Assembly (NCBI GenBank): GCA_021814355.1
Contig: JAKAIJ010000007.1
Span: 2,053 to 24,487, forward strand
From: Acidobacteriota bacterium
Lineage (GTDB): Bacteria > Acidobacteriota > UBA4820 > DSQY01
DNA: 22,435 bases
Direction: 5' to 3'
The position numbers and the translations under genes were made by a program. Below, piece after piece: positions 6,212 through 15,021 of the stretch. Positions within the stretch are counted from its first letter, which is position 1. Each line of letters opens with the position of its first letter. Below the pieces are notes generated by a model that did no database searches, was not told where the DNA came from, and worked only from the letters and a program-made list of their open reading frames with translations.

Positions 6212-9200
6212 ATGCTCAACTCATTGAGAAAGCTGCCACTTCTTCTTGCTGTTGTGATCCTTGTTCTTCTGCACGTGAGCGCCGCTGGGCAGCTCCCGGG
6301 GGAATCCTGGGTTCGCGTGGGACTCCTCGGGGGCACCGTCACGGCTCTCGGCGTGAGCCCAGGGTACGAGCCGGACACGACGCTCTTCGCCGGTCTTGAG
6401 AGAGCGGGGCTCTGGCGGAGCACCGACCGTGGCGCCACGTGGTCCCGGATGACGTCCATCCCGTTCGACGCCACGGTGACCGCCGTGGCCTTCGACGTCA
6501 ATTACGGTTTCGGTCTGGGCCGTCCCCTCTACGTCGCCGCCAACGTGCCGGCCGTTTCCGGCAAGCAGAGCGCCGTGGAGGGAAGACTCTACACCTCCAT
6601 AGACGATTTCGCGACGGCTCAATACATGTTCGTGGTCAAGAACAGGACCAACCAGGACGTCCCGGTGACCTCGCTCGTTTCCCCCACCGCCGGGGCCTAT
6701 TTGCAGAACGTCTTTGCGGGGAGCCGTGGAGGAGGAATTTTCAAGAGCACGAACTTCGGGGCGACCTGGACGCGCTGCAACGGCTTGGCCACCCAGGACG
6801 ACTGCCGCGCCCTCGCTGCGGGGCCCTCGGGGCAGGTGCTGGCGGCTGTCCAGACCCCAGGTCCCTCCCAGGGAGGACCGGTCTTCCAGTATCTGAGCCT
6901 GGGCTCCTGGGGAGACCGGGGGCCGGCGGCCCTGGATAACGTCACGCCCACGGCCCTCCACGTAGCTTCGAGCCAAGGTACGGATGCGTGGCTGGGCACG
7001 GCGAACCGGGGCCTGTGGTTTTGCAAGGACATCACGAACGCCACTCTTCCCGCGACGTGGGGGGCGGTCTGCGGTCCGGTGGCCCTCACGGTTGGGTACT
7101 CCGTGGACGCCGTGGCAGCCTGCCCCGACTACAAGAGTCCTCCCGCCCCGGACTATGAGGTCTGGGAGGGGCGCTCCGAAGGGCTCTGGCAGCTCACGCT
7201 CCCGCCGGCGGGGCCGAATGGCTGCAATCCCACCGACCTGCGGGCCGCGATCACGAAGATCGCCTTTGGTCCGGGCTATCACGTCGGCGGCCGTTGCGAC
7301 GCCTTCGAGGGAACCCGGGACGGCCTCTACCGGGAGTCCTGCGACCTGGGTCAGCCGGCGCCGAACGTGGAACCCCGCGCCATCCCGGTCTGGTCGCTCG
7401 CGCTGGCCCCACTAAACGGCACCTGGGCCGGAGCCCCGATGGGGCTCTTCCGGAACGGCCCGGGCACCGATTTTCTCGAGTACAACGCCTACGGCTGGAA
7501 CTTCTCCGCCCCCGTGGCCATCAAGGTGACTCCGGGTTATGACTATTGGGGAGCGTGCGGCACCAACGCGCAGACGCTCTTTGTCGCGGATTACTGGCAA
7601 GGCGTCTGGAAGTCGCAGGACAACGGCAACTCATGGGCGAAGTTAAGCCTGGGGTGGCCGGCGGCCTCGAACGTGGTGGTGAACGACCTCGCCATCTCGC
7701 CGGTTTACGGCGGCGCGGGCGGCGACCAGACGCTCTATGCGGCTACGAACGCGGGACTCTACCGCTGGGCCGGAACCACCACGGGGTGGGTAAAGGCGAG
7801 CCAGGGGTCCTTGAACGTGACCCACGTGGCCGTGCCGCCCACCTACGACCCATCGAAGGCAGCCGTGTTTCCCTACCACACGGTGTTCTTTTCCAGCGAC
7901 GATCTCCTCTCGGGCGGTGTCTACCTCTCCACGAGCGACGGAGGCGCCGAGACCCGTTTTTCCGCCTTCTCGCGCAAGGACGTGACCGCCCTTACCTTCT
8001 CCCCGCGCTATGGCCTTCCCGCCGCCGACAACTACGCCTTCGCCGCCACCGCAACGGGGGGAGCCTACTTCACGGGGCGCTTCTCACCGGCTTCCCCCAC
8101 GCCTTCGGACGGCTGGTGCGCCATCAACGCCGGCACCGGCGCTCCGCTTCCCCTCGAGGTGAGGGACCTGGAGGCCTCGCCGGTCCTGAGCGGCGCGAAT
8201 ATTTCCCTCCTGGCCGCGACGGTGACGGGGCCCTACAACGCCTTTTTCCAGCGCGGCGGAGACTCCAACAACTGCCCCAGCGCGAACTACGGGTGGAACC
8301 CCTCTCTTTTTACAACGCCGCCCTCGGGCTGCCGGGACACCTACCGGGTCACCTACGCCTACCTGGGGGACGGGACTGTCGCCGCGCTCGGCACCGCCGA
8401 GGACGGCGTCTTCTTCTCGGGCACCTCCGGACAGGCTTTCGACGTTCCAGGCACCGGATACCACACCCTGCCGCCGGACGTTTGGGCGGTCTTCCCCTAC
8501 ATGCGGAACAGCTACAACGGGACGGAGTTCCTCTTCGCGACCTCTCCCGAGTACGGCGCCTTCATCTACGATGGGAGCTGGCAGGTCTACAACGGGTCGG
8601 CGGCGACAGCTCCGGCGAGCTGCAGCGCCCTCAACTGGGGGGCGTTCGGCTTTGCGGGCGGCCTGCAGAGGGACTCCCTCTCGGGCCCGAACTTCGACCA
8701 GCTCTACAGCGGGACCGATTGCGCCGGAATCTGGTACCGCAACGTGTACTACAACGACGCCACGGGCGTCTACGACTTCAACGCCTACGCCTGGAACCCA
8801 ACCAACGTGACGACCGGCACCTTCCAGCAGCTCCGGACAATCAACAACGGGGCAGCCTCGACCCCCATCTGGGCCTCGAGCGCGGACAGGGGCACCTGCA
8901 CGGGAGCGGGCGAGTGGGCGTGCCCGGACAACGTGGTGGCCACCTTCAGCAACCTTACGGCGGGCCTCCCCAACGGCAACGCCACGGCCGTGGAGTTCGG
9001 GCAGACCTACTCCCGCCAGCCCGCCGGCCTCAGCAGCGGAGTGCCGGCGAGCGGCTCCGTAGCCCTGGGCCAGTGGGCCGATTTCGCCATCGTCGTGCCC
9101 GACGGCCAGCCCCACCTTCAGGTCACTCTGAGCGGATTGACCGCGGACCTGGATCTCTACGTCCGCTTTGCGGCCCTTCCCACGACGGCGCTCTGGGATT

Positions 9201-10537
9201 TCCGCCCCGGTCTGGCCGGGACTTCGCCGGAGACGGTGGACGTCTACCCGGACACCTCGCAAAACAACCCTCCGGGCGCGGCGGCGCTCGCGGGCGGAGT
9301 ATGGTACGTCAGCGTGTTCGGGGTCTCGGCGGGGACGAATCCCTTCACGATCACCGCCTCGCTCCTGGCCGCGGTCGCCCCGGCCGGGGTACGGGCGCAG
9401 GATGCCGCCCACGGCGGTGGCCCGGCCGCAGGGGCGGCCTCTTCGCCCTCGGCTTCGCAAGCGCTTCCTTCTCCGGCCGCCGGTTCCAGACCGGGCCCTC
9501 TGGCTCCGGCGGCCGGCACAGTCTGGGGGACGGTGAGCAACTCGGGCGTCTACAAGGGCGAAGGCGTCGCCACTCTCTCGGGGGGGCCTTCGCCGATGGT
9601 GGTCACCTGGACTCCTCGCAACGGCGCGGGCTGGGGTGGGCTGGACCTCTCCAGGCCCACACAGGCCGTCATCCAGTTGAGCGACGGCACCCTTCTGGCG
9701 GGCCAGCAGGGGGCTCTCTGGCAGTCGCCGGCCCCCGACGAGGGCCGTGCGACCTGGGTGAACCTCTCCTCCAGCCTCGGCGGGACGAGCTTGAACGTGC
9801 GTTCCTTCCTGGAGTCCTGCAACGGGGATCTCCTTGCCGGCATCAGCGGGACGGCGGGGGCGGGGGGCGTCTGGCTCTCCGGTTCCGGGGGGCGCTACTG
9901 GATGAATATCTCCACCGGCTTTGACCCCGCGAGCGAGAACCTCCAGTCCCTCGTCAAGACCGACTGCGCGGCGCCGCCGGTCCAATACTACGGCAGTACG
10001 GGCACCACGGGGCTCTATACGAGGACGGTCACGGCGATGCCCTATCCGACGGTCACCGGCATCAGCGTCTCGTCGGGACCCGCCACGGGAGGAACGGCAG
10101 TAACGGTCACCGGCACGGGCTTCTCGAACTCCTGCCCCTCGGGGAATCCAACGGATTGCCCCCTCTCGGCGCCGGTCGTTCTCTTCGGCAACGCGGCGGT
10201 CCCGGCGACCTTCGTGAGTTCTACGCAGTTGACGGCGGTGACACCCGTGCACGGGACGGGTACCTTCGCCGTCTCGGTGGTGAACCCCGACTCGCGCCAG
10301 GGAACCTGTTCCTGCGTCTTCACCTTCACGGGAGACAGCGGGCTTACGCTCTACGTGACGAGGGTGGCGGGCAAGAACCGGCTGAACTGGGGCGCAAACA
10401 CCACGGTGACCATTCAGCGGGCGCTAAACCCCCGATTTACGATGGGTCTGACCCAGACCTCCTGCTCGGCCAGTGCCTGGACCGACAATTCCAGCGCGGG
10501 GACCGACGGCTCGCTCTATTTCTACCGCGTCCAGTAG
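6212..10537 (+). CDS. Giant secreted BNR/Asp-box beta-propeller protein with PPC and TIG domains
   Basis: A 1441-residue extracellular or surface protein of unknown binding partner. A signal peptide occupies residues 1-26 (Lys-Arg, long Leu/Val core, S-A-A-G-Q). Propeller blades with Asp-box motifs S-x-D-x-G-x-T-W recur at about 70-77 (STDRGATW), 179-186 (STNFGATW) and 468-475 (SQDNGNSW). Each is preceded by a T-A-x-x-x-S-P and L-F-A-G-type strand, as in sialidase/sortilin-type propellers. A pre-peptidase C-terminal (PPC-like) domain spans about 935-1050 (LQVTLSGLTADLDLYVRF, GGVWYVSVFG). It is followed by an Ala/Pro/Gly-rich linker to about 1105 and more propeller-like strands. A TIG/IPT immunoglobulin-like domain (about 1276-1375) contains GPATGGTAVTVTGTGF. 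The tail ends in YFYRVQ, resembling a fibronectin-III strand. Many cysteines suggest extracellular disulfides. No catalytic residues are evident, so adhesion or substrate binding is more likely than hydrolysis. Confidence 0.88.
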   Translation: MLNSLRKLPLLLAVVILVLLHVSAAGQLPGESWVRVGLLGGTVTALGVSPGYEPDTTLFAGLERAGLWRSTDRGATWSRMTSIPFDATVTAVAFDVNYGFGLGRPLYVAANVPAVSGKQSAVEGRLYTSIDDFATAQYMFVVKNRTNQDVPVTSLVSPTAGAYLQNVFAGSRGGGIFKSTNFGATWTRCNGLATQDDCRALAAGPSGQVLAAVQTPGPSQGGPVFQYLSLGSWGDRGPAALDNVTPTALHVASSQGTDAWLGTANRGLWFCKDITNATLPATWGAVCGPVALTVGYSVDAVAACPDYKSPPAPDYEVWEGRSEGLWQLTLPPAGPNGCNPTDLRAAITKIAFGPGYHVGGRCDAFEGTRDGLYRESCDLGQPAPNVEPRAIPVWSLALAPLNGTWAGAPMGLFRNGPGTDFLEYNAYGWNFSAPVAIKVTPGYDYWGACGTNAQTLFVADYWQGVWKSQDNGNSWAKLSLGWPAASNVVVNDLAISPVYGGAGGDQTLYAATNAGLYRWAGTTTGWVKASQGSLNVTHVAVPPTYDPSKAAVFPYHTVFFSSDDLLSGGVYLSTSDGGAETRFSAFSRKDVTALTFSPRYGLPAADNYAFAATATGGAYFTGRFSPASPTPSDGWCAINAGTGAPLPLEVRDLEASPVLSGANISLLAATVTGPYNAFFQRGGDSNNCPSANYGWNPSLFTTPPSGCRDTYRVTYAYLGDGTVAALGTAEDGVFFSGTSGQAFDVPGTGYHTLPPDVWAVFPYMRNSYNGTEFLFATSPEYGAFIYDGSWQVYNGSAATAPASCSALNWGAFGFAGGLQRDSLSGPNFDQLYSGTDCAGIWYRNVYYNDATGVYDFNAYAWNPTNVTTGTFQQLRTINNGAASTPIWASSADRGTCTGAGEWACPDNVVATFSNLTAGLPNGNATAVEFGQTYSRQPAGLSSGVPASGSVALGQWADFAIVVPDGQPHLQVTLSGLTADLDLYVRFAALPTTALWDFRPGLAGTSPETVDVYPDTSQNNPPGAAALAGGVWYVSVFGVSAGTNPFTITASLLAAVAPAGVRAQDAAHGGGPAAGAASSPSASQALPSPAAGSRPGPLAPAAGTVWGTVSNSGVYKGEGVATLSGGPSPMVVTWTPRNGAGWGGLDLSRPTQAVIQLSDGTLLAGQQGALWQSPAPDEGRATWVNLSSSLGGTSLNVRSFLESCNGDLLAGISGTAGAGGVWLSGSGGRYWMNISTGFDPASENLQSLVKTDCAAPPVQYYGSTGTTGLYTRTVTAMPYPTVTGISVSSGPATGGTAVTVTGTGFSNSCPSGNPTDCPLSAPVVLFGNAAVPATFVSSTQLTAVTPVHGTGTFAVSVVNPDSRQGTCSCVFTFTGDSGLTLYVTRVAGKNRLNWGANTTVTIQRALNPRFTMGLTQTSCSASAWTDNSSAGTDGSLYFYRVQ

Positions 10538-10575
10538 CCCGCATGAGGAGTGGACCTCAAAAAGACCGCAACCTT

Positions 10576-10619
10576 GGCCCACCCCGGGCGGGGCCGCGGC
10601 TGGGGCACTCGACGAGTGC
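10576..10619. terminator. Possible bidirectional terminator between convergent genes
   Basis: Two hairpins fill the 83-bp gap between the convergent stop codons. One pairs GGCCC at 10576-10580 with GGGCC at 10591-10595. The other is the near-perfect palindrome GCACTCGACGAGTGC at 10605-10619, which abuts the stop codon of the exporter gene. Neither has a good T-run, so the call rests on position and dyad symmetry. Confidence 0.35.
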
Positions 10620-10620
10620 T

Positions 10621-12660
10621 TCAGAAAGCATCGGCGAACTGCGTGTGGTAGAGGTGCGCGTAGAGCCCATTCGCGGCGAGTAGCTCCTGGTGCGTGCCCT
10701 GCTCCACGATGTGCCCCTTCTTCAGCACGAGGATGAGGTCCGCCCCCTGCACGGTGGAGAGGCGGTGGGCGATGATGAGCGCCGTGCGGCCCCGGAGCAG
10801 GTCGCCCAGCGCCTCCTGGATGAGCGACTCCGTGCGGCTGTCCACGCTGGCCGTGGCCTCGTCCAGAATGAGCACCCGCCCCGGGTGGACGAGCGCCCGG
10901 GCGAAGGAGACCAGCTGGCGTTCGCCCTGCGAGAGCACCGTCCCGCGCTCGTTGAGCGGGTGGCCAAGGCCCTGCCGCAGGCGCGCGACCACCTTGTCCA
11001 GTCGGCTAACCCGCAGCGACTCCTCCAGCTTGGCCGTGCCCGGCTCCCCGAAGAGAGTCACGTTCCGCCCAAGCGTCCCCGAGAAGAGGAAGAGGTCCTG
11101 CTGGACCAGGGCGAAGCGTCGCCGCAGGGCCTCGGGGTCCCACCGCCGCACGTCCACCCCGTCCACCCGGATGGAGCCGCCGCCCTCGGGAAGCGGGTAG
11201 AAGCCAAGCAGCAGCGAGGCGATGGTGGTCTTGCCCGAGCCCGTAGGGCCCACGAGCGCCACCGTCTTGCCGGCGGGCACGCGGAAGCAAACATCCCGGA
11301 GAACCGGCACGCCTTCCTCGTAGGAGAAGTGGACGTGGTCGAAGAGAATCTCGCCGGGCCCGTCGCCCGGCGCCTCGGGACCCGAGGGCTCGGCCGGAGT
11401 GTCCAGGATCTTGAAGAGCCGCTCGCTGGCAACCACGCTGTTCTGGAGGATGTTGAACTTCTCGGCGAGGTCCTGAAGCGGCATGAAGAGCATGCGCAGG
11501 TAGAGCAGGAAGGCGACCAGCGTGCCCACCGAGAGAGCGTGGCGCAGGGCCTGTCCGCCGCCGTACCAGATTACCAGCGCGACGGCCGAAACGGCGAAGG
11601 CGTCAATCAGCGGTCGGAACACCGCGAAGACGTAGATGAGCCTCATCTGCGTCTCGTAGAACTCCCGGTTAAGCCCCCGGAGGCGCTCCGAGAAGGCCCG
11701 CTCCCGGGAGAACGCCTTCACTACGACGATGCCCGTCACCGACTCCTGGAGAAAAGTGTTCACCTGGGCGACCTGGACCCGGATGACGCGGTAGATCCTC
11801 TGGGAGACCCGCTTGAACCACCCGGAGAGCAGGACGAGCGGCGGCGCCAGCAGGAAGAGCCGCAGGGTCAGCGGGACGTCCAGGGCCAGGAGGATCCCCA
11901 GGATGCCGAAGAAAAGCGCGACGTCGCTCAAGGCCGTGGCCAGCACCGAGGCGAAGAGGTCCGAGAGGGTAGCCGTGTCGTTGGTGACGCGCGTGACCAG
12001 CCGTCCCACGGGGTTCTCGTCGAAAAAGCGCACGGGCAGGCGATGGAGGTGCTCCCAGAGCTGGTCGCGCATCGCCTGGACGGCCCTCTGCCCCAGGTGA
12101 TTCAGCCCCAGCGTCACGGCGTAGGTGAGCAGAAAGTCGCCAAGAAGCAGACCTAAGTAGAGGAGGGCCAACAGCAGGGCGCCCCGGCGGTCGGAGGCGC
12201 GGAGCGCGGCGCGCTCCCCGGCGGGGAGCGCCCGGAACTCGCCGTCCGAGAGGAACCGGTCGGGGCCGCTCGACGGCGCGGGAACCCGGATCCACCGCTC
12301 ACGGTCCAGGAGCGCGCGGGCTTCCAGCTCCAAGCGGTAGGCTTCCGGGAGGTCCGAGGCGCGGATGAAGGCGTGCGCGCCGTCCCCGGCCTCCACGGAA
12401 GCGTTGGCCGACTGCGCAAGGAACCGCCGCCGGTCCTTTGCGTCCGAGAGGTCCACCCGCAGATAGGGGGGAAGGAGGTACCGGTCTATGCCCTCCCGGA
12501 CCACCAGGGGCAGGCTCAACTCGAGGCCTGCCTGGACCACGGAGAAGAGGACGAGCGCCGAGAGGAGGAACCGGTATCCCCGCACGTAGACCGTCATCCG
12601 CCGCAGGTGCCGCAGCAGGGTGAAGGCTCCGAGCTTCTCTTCGTCCCGCTGGACAGCCAT
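10621..12660 (-). CDS. ABC exporter half-transporter, larger subunit (fused membrane and ATPase domains)
   Basis: A 679-residue type IV ABC exporter subunit, probably the second half of a heterodimer with the gene upstream at 12799-14529. TM1 (about 30-52) is followed by an unusually long hydrophilic insertion of about 95 residues (65-158) before TM2, predicted on the extracytoplasmic side; four more TM helices reach about residue 395. The ATPase domain has Walker A GPTGSGKTT (471-479), a Q-loop at about 520, a deviant signature LSQGE (576-580 instead of LSGGQ), an intact Walker B with catalytic Glu (ILDE, D600-E601) and H632. Heterodimeric exporters of the TM287/TM288 and BmrCD type show this asymmetry: one full ATP site and one degenerate site. 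The substrate cannot be inferred; drugs, lipids or peptides are all possible. The ATG start lacks a clear Shine-Dalgarno. Confidence 0.93.
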   Translation of the reverse strand: MAVQRDEEKLGAFTLLRHLRRMTVYVRGYRFLLSALVLFSVVQAGLELSLPLVVREGIDRYLLPPYLRVDLSDAKDRRRFLAQSANASVEAGDGAHAFIRASDLPEAYRLELEARALLDRERWIRVPAPSSGPDRFLSDGEFRALPAGERAALRASDRRGALLLALLYLGLLLGDFLLTYAVTLGLNHLGQRAVQAMRDQLWEHLHRLPVRFFDENPVGRLVTRVTNDTATLSDLFASVLATALSDVALFFGILGILLALDVPLTLRLFLLAPPLVLLSGWFKRVSQRIYRVIRVQVAQVNTFLQESVTGIVVVKAFSRERAFSERLRGLNREFYETQMRLIYVFAVFRPLIDAFAVSAVALVIWYGGGQALRHALSVGTLVAFLLYLRMLFMPLQDLAEKFNILQNSVVASERLFKILDTPAEPSGPEAPGDGPGEILFDHVHFSYEEGVPVLRDVCFRVPAGKTVALVGPTGSGKTTIASLLLGFYPLPEGGGSIRVDGVDVRRWDPEALRRRFALVQQDLFLFSGTLGRNVTLFGEPGTAKLEESLRVSRLDKVVARLRQGLGHPLNERGTVLSQGERQLVSFARALVHPGRVLILDEATASVDSRTESLIQEALGDLLRGRTALIIAHRLSTVQGADLILVLKKGHIVEQGTHQELLAANGLYAHLYHTQFADAF

Positions 12661-12689
12661 CGCTACGTCAGGTCCCCGGGGAGTTCTTA

Positions 12690-12774
12690 ACCACAGAGGT
12701 CACAGAGAGCACAGAGGGGCTCTTGTCGGCTTTCAAGCGAACCATTTCTCTGTGTCCTCTGTGCGCTCTGTGGT
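12690..12774. repeat. Inverted CACAGAG intergenic repeat element
   Basis: The left arm (12690-12718) contains three CACAGAG heptamers at a 9-nt step. The right arm (12748-12774) is its reverse complement, CTCTGTG at the same step, and both arms are capped by ACC/GGT. About 28 bp separate them. The element lies between the two exporter genes and would form a long hairpin in their shared transcript. From memory, similar CCACAGAG-type repeats are scattered through many environmental bacterial genomes; this was not checked by search. Confidence 0.85.
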
Positions 12775-12798
12775 GAGATGCGTTCTCTCTTACCACCG

Positions 12799-14529
12799 TC
12801 ACGACTCCATCTCCTGCAGCTCGACCATCTCGTGGTAGTAGCCCGGGGCGGCGGCGAGTTCGGCGTGGGTGCCGCGCTGAACCACCTCGCCGCGACGCAG
12901 GGCCAGGATCTGGTCCAGGTCCCGCACGGCGCTCACCCGGTGGCTCACGACCACCGTGGTCCTCCCCGCGCGGGCGGAGGCGAGGGAGGCGAGAATCTTC
13001 CGCTCCGCCTCCGCGTCCACCGCCGAGAGAGTGTCGTCGAGCAGCAGCAGCGGCGCTTCCTTGAGCAGGGCGCGCGCCAGGCAGAGGCGCTGCTTCTGGC
13101 CCCCCGACAGGGTGATGCCCCGCTCGCCCAGGAGGGTCCGGTAGCCCGCGGGGAAGCCGAGGATCTCGTCGTGGAGGGCCGCCAGCCGACAGACGGCCTC
13201 CAGCTCCTCCCGCGTGGCGCCGGGTTTCCCGAGCCGCAGGTTCGCCTCCACGGTGTCGGAGAAGAGGAACGCCTCCTGGGGGACGTAGGCCACCGCCTCG
13301 CGCAGCACCGCCAGCGGCAGGGTCGTCACGTCCCGCCCGCCAAGGCGGACGGTCCCCGTCGGCGGATCGTAGAGACGGGAGACGAGCTGAAGGAGCGTGC
13401 TCTTGCCCGAGCCGATCTCGCCCACTACCGCGAGGCTCCCGCCCGCGGCCACGCGGACCGAGAGATCGCGCAGGGCGGGCCGGTCGGCCCCCGGAAAGAC
13501 GAAGGTGAGGCCCTCGATCCGCAGGTCGCCCGCGAGGGGGCCGTCGGGCGGCACGGCTCCCGCCTCGCTCTGGGGCTCCCGGTCCAGAAAGGCGTTGATG
13601 CGGTCCATGGAGGCGGCGGCGCGCTGCACCAGCGTCAGCATCCAGCCGGCGGCGATCATGGGCCAGGTGAGCATCCCCAGGTAGGAGGTGAGCGCCACGA
13701 AGGTGCCCACGGAGGTCTCGCCGCCGATGACCCGCAGGCCCCCGACGCCCAAAAGAATCCCCAGGCAGGAGCCGGCGATGAGCAGGATGAGCGGGTGGAA
13801 AAGGGCATCCACGCGGGTGTAGCGCATGAACCTTCGGAAGTAGTCCTCGCTGTGGCGGGCGAAGTCGGCGGTGTCGCCGTCGCGCTGGACGTAGGCCTTC
13901 AAGACGCGGATCCCCGCCACCGACTCGCGCGCCTTCTCGGTCATCCGCTCGAAGGAGGCCTGCACGGCGTCCCACCGGTCGTAGACGGCCTTCAGGGAGA
14001 CCCCCATGACGACGGCGAGCAAGGGCAGGGGGAGGATGATGAGGCCCGTCAGCGCGGGGTCCAGCCAGAACATGGCGACCAGGGCCACCGCCGCGTAGGC
14101 GCTGGCGTCGAAGCCCGCCACGAACCCCATCGCCAGGGCCTGGCGGACGGTCTCCACGTCGTTCATCGCCAGGGCCATCACCTCGCCCGTGCGGGTGGTG
14201 GAGAAATCGCGGGCGGAGAGGGAGAGGGCGTGGTCGAAGAGCCGCTGGCGCAAGTGGACCTCGGCCAGCCGGGAGGCGGAAAAGAAGAAGTGACGCCAGG
14301 CGAACCGGAAGGCGGCAATGGCGAGGGAGAGGAGGAGCACCCAGAGCGCTTGGCGCGCTATCCAGGCGGCGCTCGCCGAGAGGGCGGCCACGCCGTCCAC
14401 CACCTCCCGGACCACCAGCGGGATGGCCAGCTGCGCCCCGTCCACTACCAGCAGGCACAGCACCCCCGCCGCGACCCTCCAAGGGTAACGCAGGAAGAGC
14501 TTCAGGATGTCCCGGACCCCTCGTTTCAT
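12799..14529 (-). CDS. ABC exporter half-transporter, smaller subunit with degenerate ATP site
   Basis: A 576-residue fused membrane-ATPase subunit, first gene of the exporter pair. Six TM helices span about 17-300, with cytoplasmic coupling segments (RTGEVMALAMNDVETVRQAL). The ATPase domain has Walker A GEIGSGKST (370-378), canonical signature LSGGQ (474-478) and H530. Its Walker B reads LLLLDD, with Asp499 replacing the catalytic Glu. Together with the deviant LSQGE of the partner, this makes one composite ATP site non-hydrolytic and the other intact. The degenerate site would combine this Walker A/B with the partner's signature. I use the ATG at 14529; a TTG at 14544 adds five residues. 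The ATG is favoured because a TAGAAT -10 (minus strand, 14551-14556) would place the transcript start almost on the TTG. Neither start has a good Shine-Dalgarno. Confidence 0.92.
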   Translation of the reverse strand: MKRGVRDILKLFLRYPWRVAAGVLCLLVVDGAQLAIPLVVREVVDGVAALSASAAWIARQALWVLLLSLAIAAFRFAWRHFFFSASRLAEVHLRQRLFDHALSLSARDFSTTRTGEVMALAMNDVETVRQALAMGFVAGFDASAYAAVALVAMFWLDPALTGLIILPLPLLAVVMGVSLKAVYDRWDAVQASFERMTEKARESVAGIRVLKAYVQRDGDTADFARHSEDYFRRFMRYTRVDALFHPLILLIAGSCLGILLGVGGLRVIGGETSVGTFVALTSYLGMLTWPMIAAGWMLTLVQRAAASMDRINAFLDREPQSEAGAVPPDGPLAGDLRIEGLTFVFPGADRPALRDLSVRVAAGGSLAVVGEIGSGKSTLLQLVSRLYDPPTGTVRLGGRDVTTLPLAVLREAVAYVPQEAFLFSDTVEANLRLGKPGATREELEAVCRLAALHDEILGFPAGYRTLLGERGITLSGGQKQRLCLARALLKEAPLLLLDDTLSAVDAEAERKILASLASARAGRTTVVVSHRVSAVRDLDQILALRRGEVVQRGTHAELAAAPGYYHEMVELQEMES

Positions 14530-14550
14530 AGAAGGTGCCAACAAGAGGCC

Positions 14551-14581
14551 ATTCTAATCCATTGCGCGGTGGTGCTACAGT
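14551..14581. promoter_or_regulatory. Divergent promoter region between exporter and Tat-protein genes
   Basis: On the minus strand TAGAAT (14556-14551) resembles a -10 for the exporter pair. On the plus strand TGC-TACAGT (14573-14581) resembles an extended -10, with a poor -35 (TTCTAA, 14552-14557) 18 bp upstream. The two overlap, so the transcripts would compete for the same stretch. The evidence is sequence resemblance only. Confidence 0.3.
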
Positions 14582-14607
14582 GGTGGATATCTTGACGGGG
14601 AGGGACC

Positions 14608-15021
14608 ATGAGACGACGGGCGTTCCTGCGGTGCGCGGCGGCGGGGCTCCTTCTGACCCTGGGGCTCTCGCTCCAGGCGGGCCGGCAGGTGGAGGTCTAC
14701 TGCAAGGAGAAGGGGTGCGGGTTCCGCACGCCCGTGGCCCTCGGCGGCGGATTCCAGTTCTGCCAGGCCGTGGGGTGGTGCGCCGCCTGCAAGGACCTCG
14801 TCGGCGTCAACTGGCCCCGGTCCGGCGCGCGTCCCGACAAGACCCGGCCCCTCGGCACCGCCTGGAACCCCGCCACGGGCAAGAGCGCGGAGGTCTACCG
14901 GTGCCCGAAGTGCGCCGGGCTCTTCCTCGCCCTCCAGGAGGCCGAGGAACTCAAGGTCTGCCCGAAGTGCGCCAAGCCCTCCCTGGCCGTGGACTCCACG
15001 AAGGCGCTGATGTATGACTGA
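14608..15021 (+). CDS. Tat-exported double zinc-ribbon-like protein (hypothetical)
   Basis: A 137-residue protein I cannot assign to a named family. The N-terminus, RRRAFLR followed by a hydrophobic Ala/Gly/Leu stretch to about residue 24, fits the twin-arginine signal consensus RRxFLK, which suggests export of a folded, metal-loaded protein. The mature part has C32, C37, C52, C58 and C61, then a clear zinc-ribbon pattern C99-x2-C102 and C118-x2-C121. The motifs CPKCAGLF and CPKCAKPS look like knuckles of a rubredoxin- or zinc-ribbon-type fold. GGGAGG lies 4-10 nt before the ATG. The stop overlaps the start of the acetyltransferase gene by 8 nt, so the two are probably translationally coupled. 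A purely structural zinc role or an extracytoplasmic metal-binding role are both possible. Confidence 0.8.
   Translation: MRRRAFLRCAAAGLLLTLGLSLQAGRQVEVYCKEKGCGFRTPVALGGGFQFCQAVGWCAACKDLVGVNWPRSGARPDKTRPLGTAWNPATGKSAEVYRCPKCAGLFLALQEAEELKVCPKCAKPSLAVDSTKALMYD

Noticed and set aside
7546..9924. A 792-codon frame within the propeller gene in another frame
   Set aside because: It is Arg/Pro/Gly-rich with no signal or domain, and is a frame shadow of the propeller protein.
12690..12774. CRISPR array
   Set aside because: The units are 7 bp at a 9-bp step with no unique spacers, and the arms are inverted, not direct. No cas gene is present.
12778..14595. A 605-codon plus-strand frame across the exporter gene
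   Set aside because: It mirrors an unmistakable ABC exporter on the minus strand and encodes His/Gly/Gln-rich low-complexity sequence.
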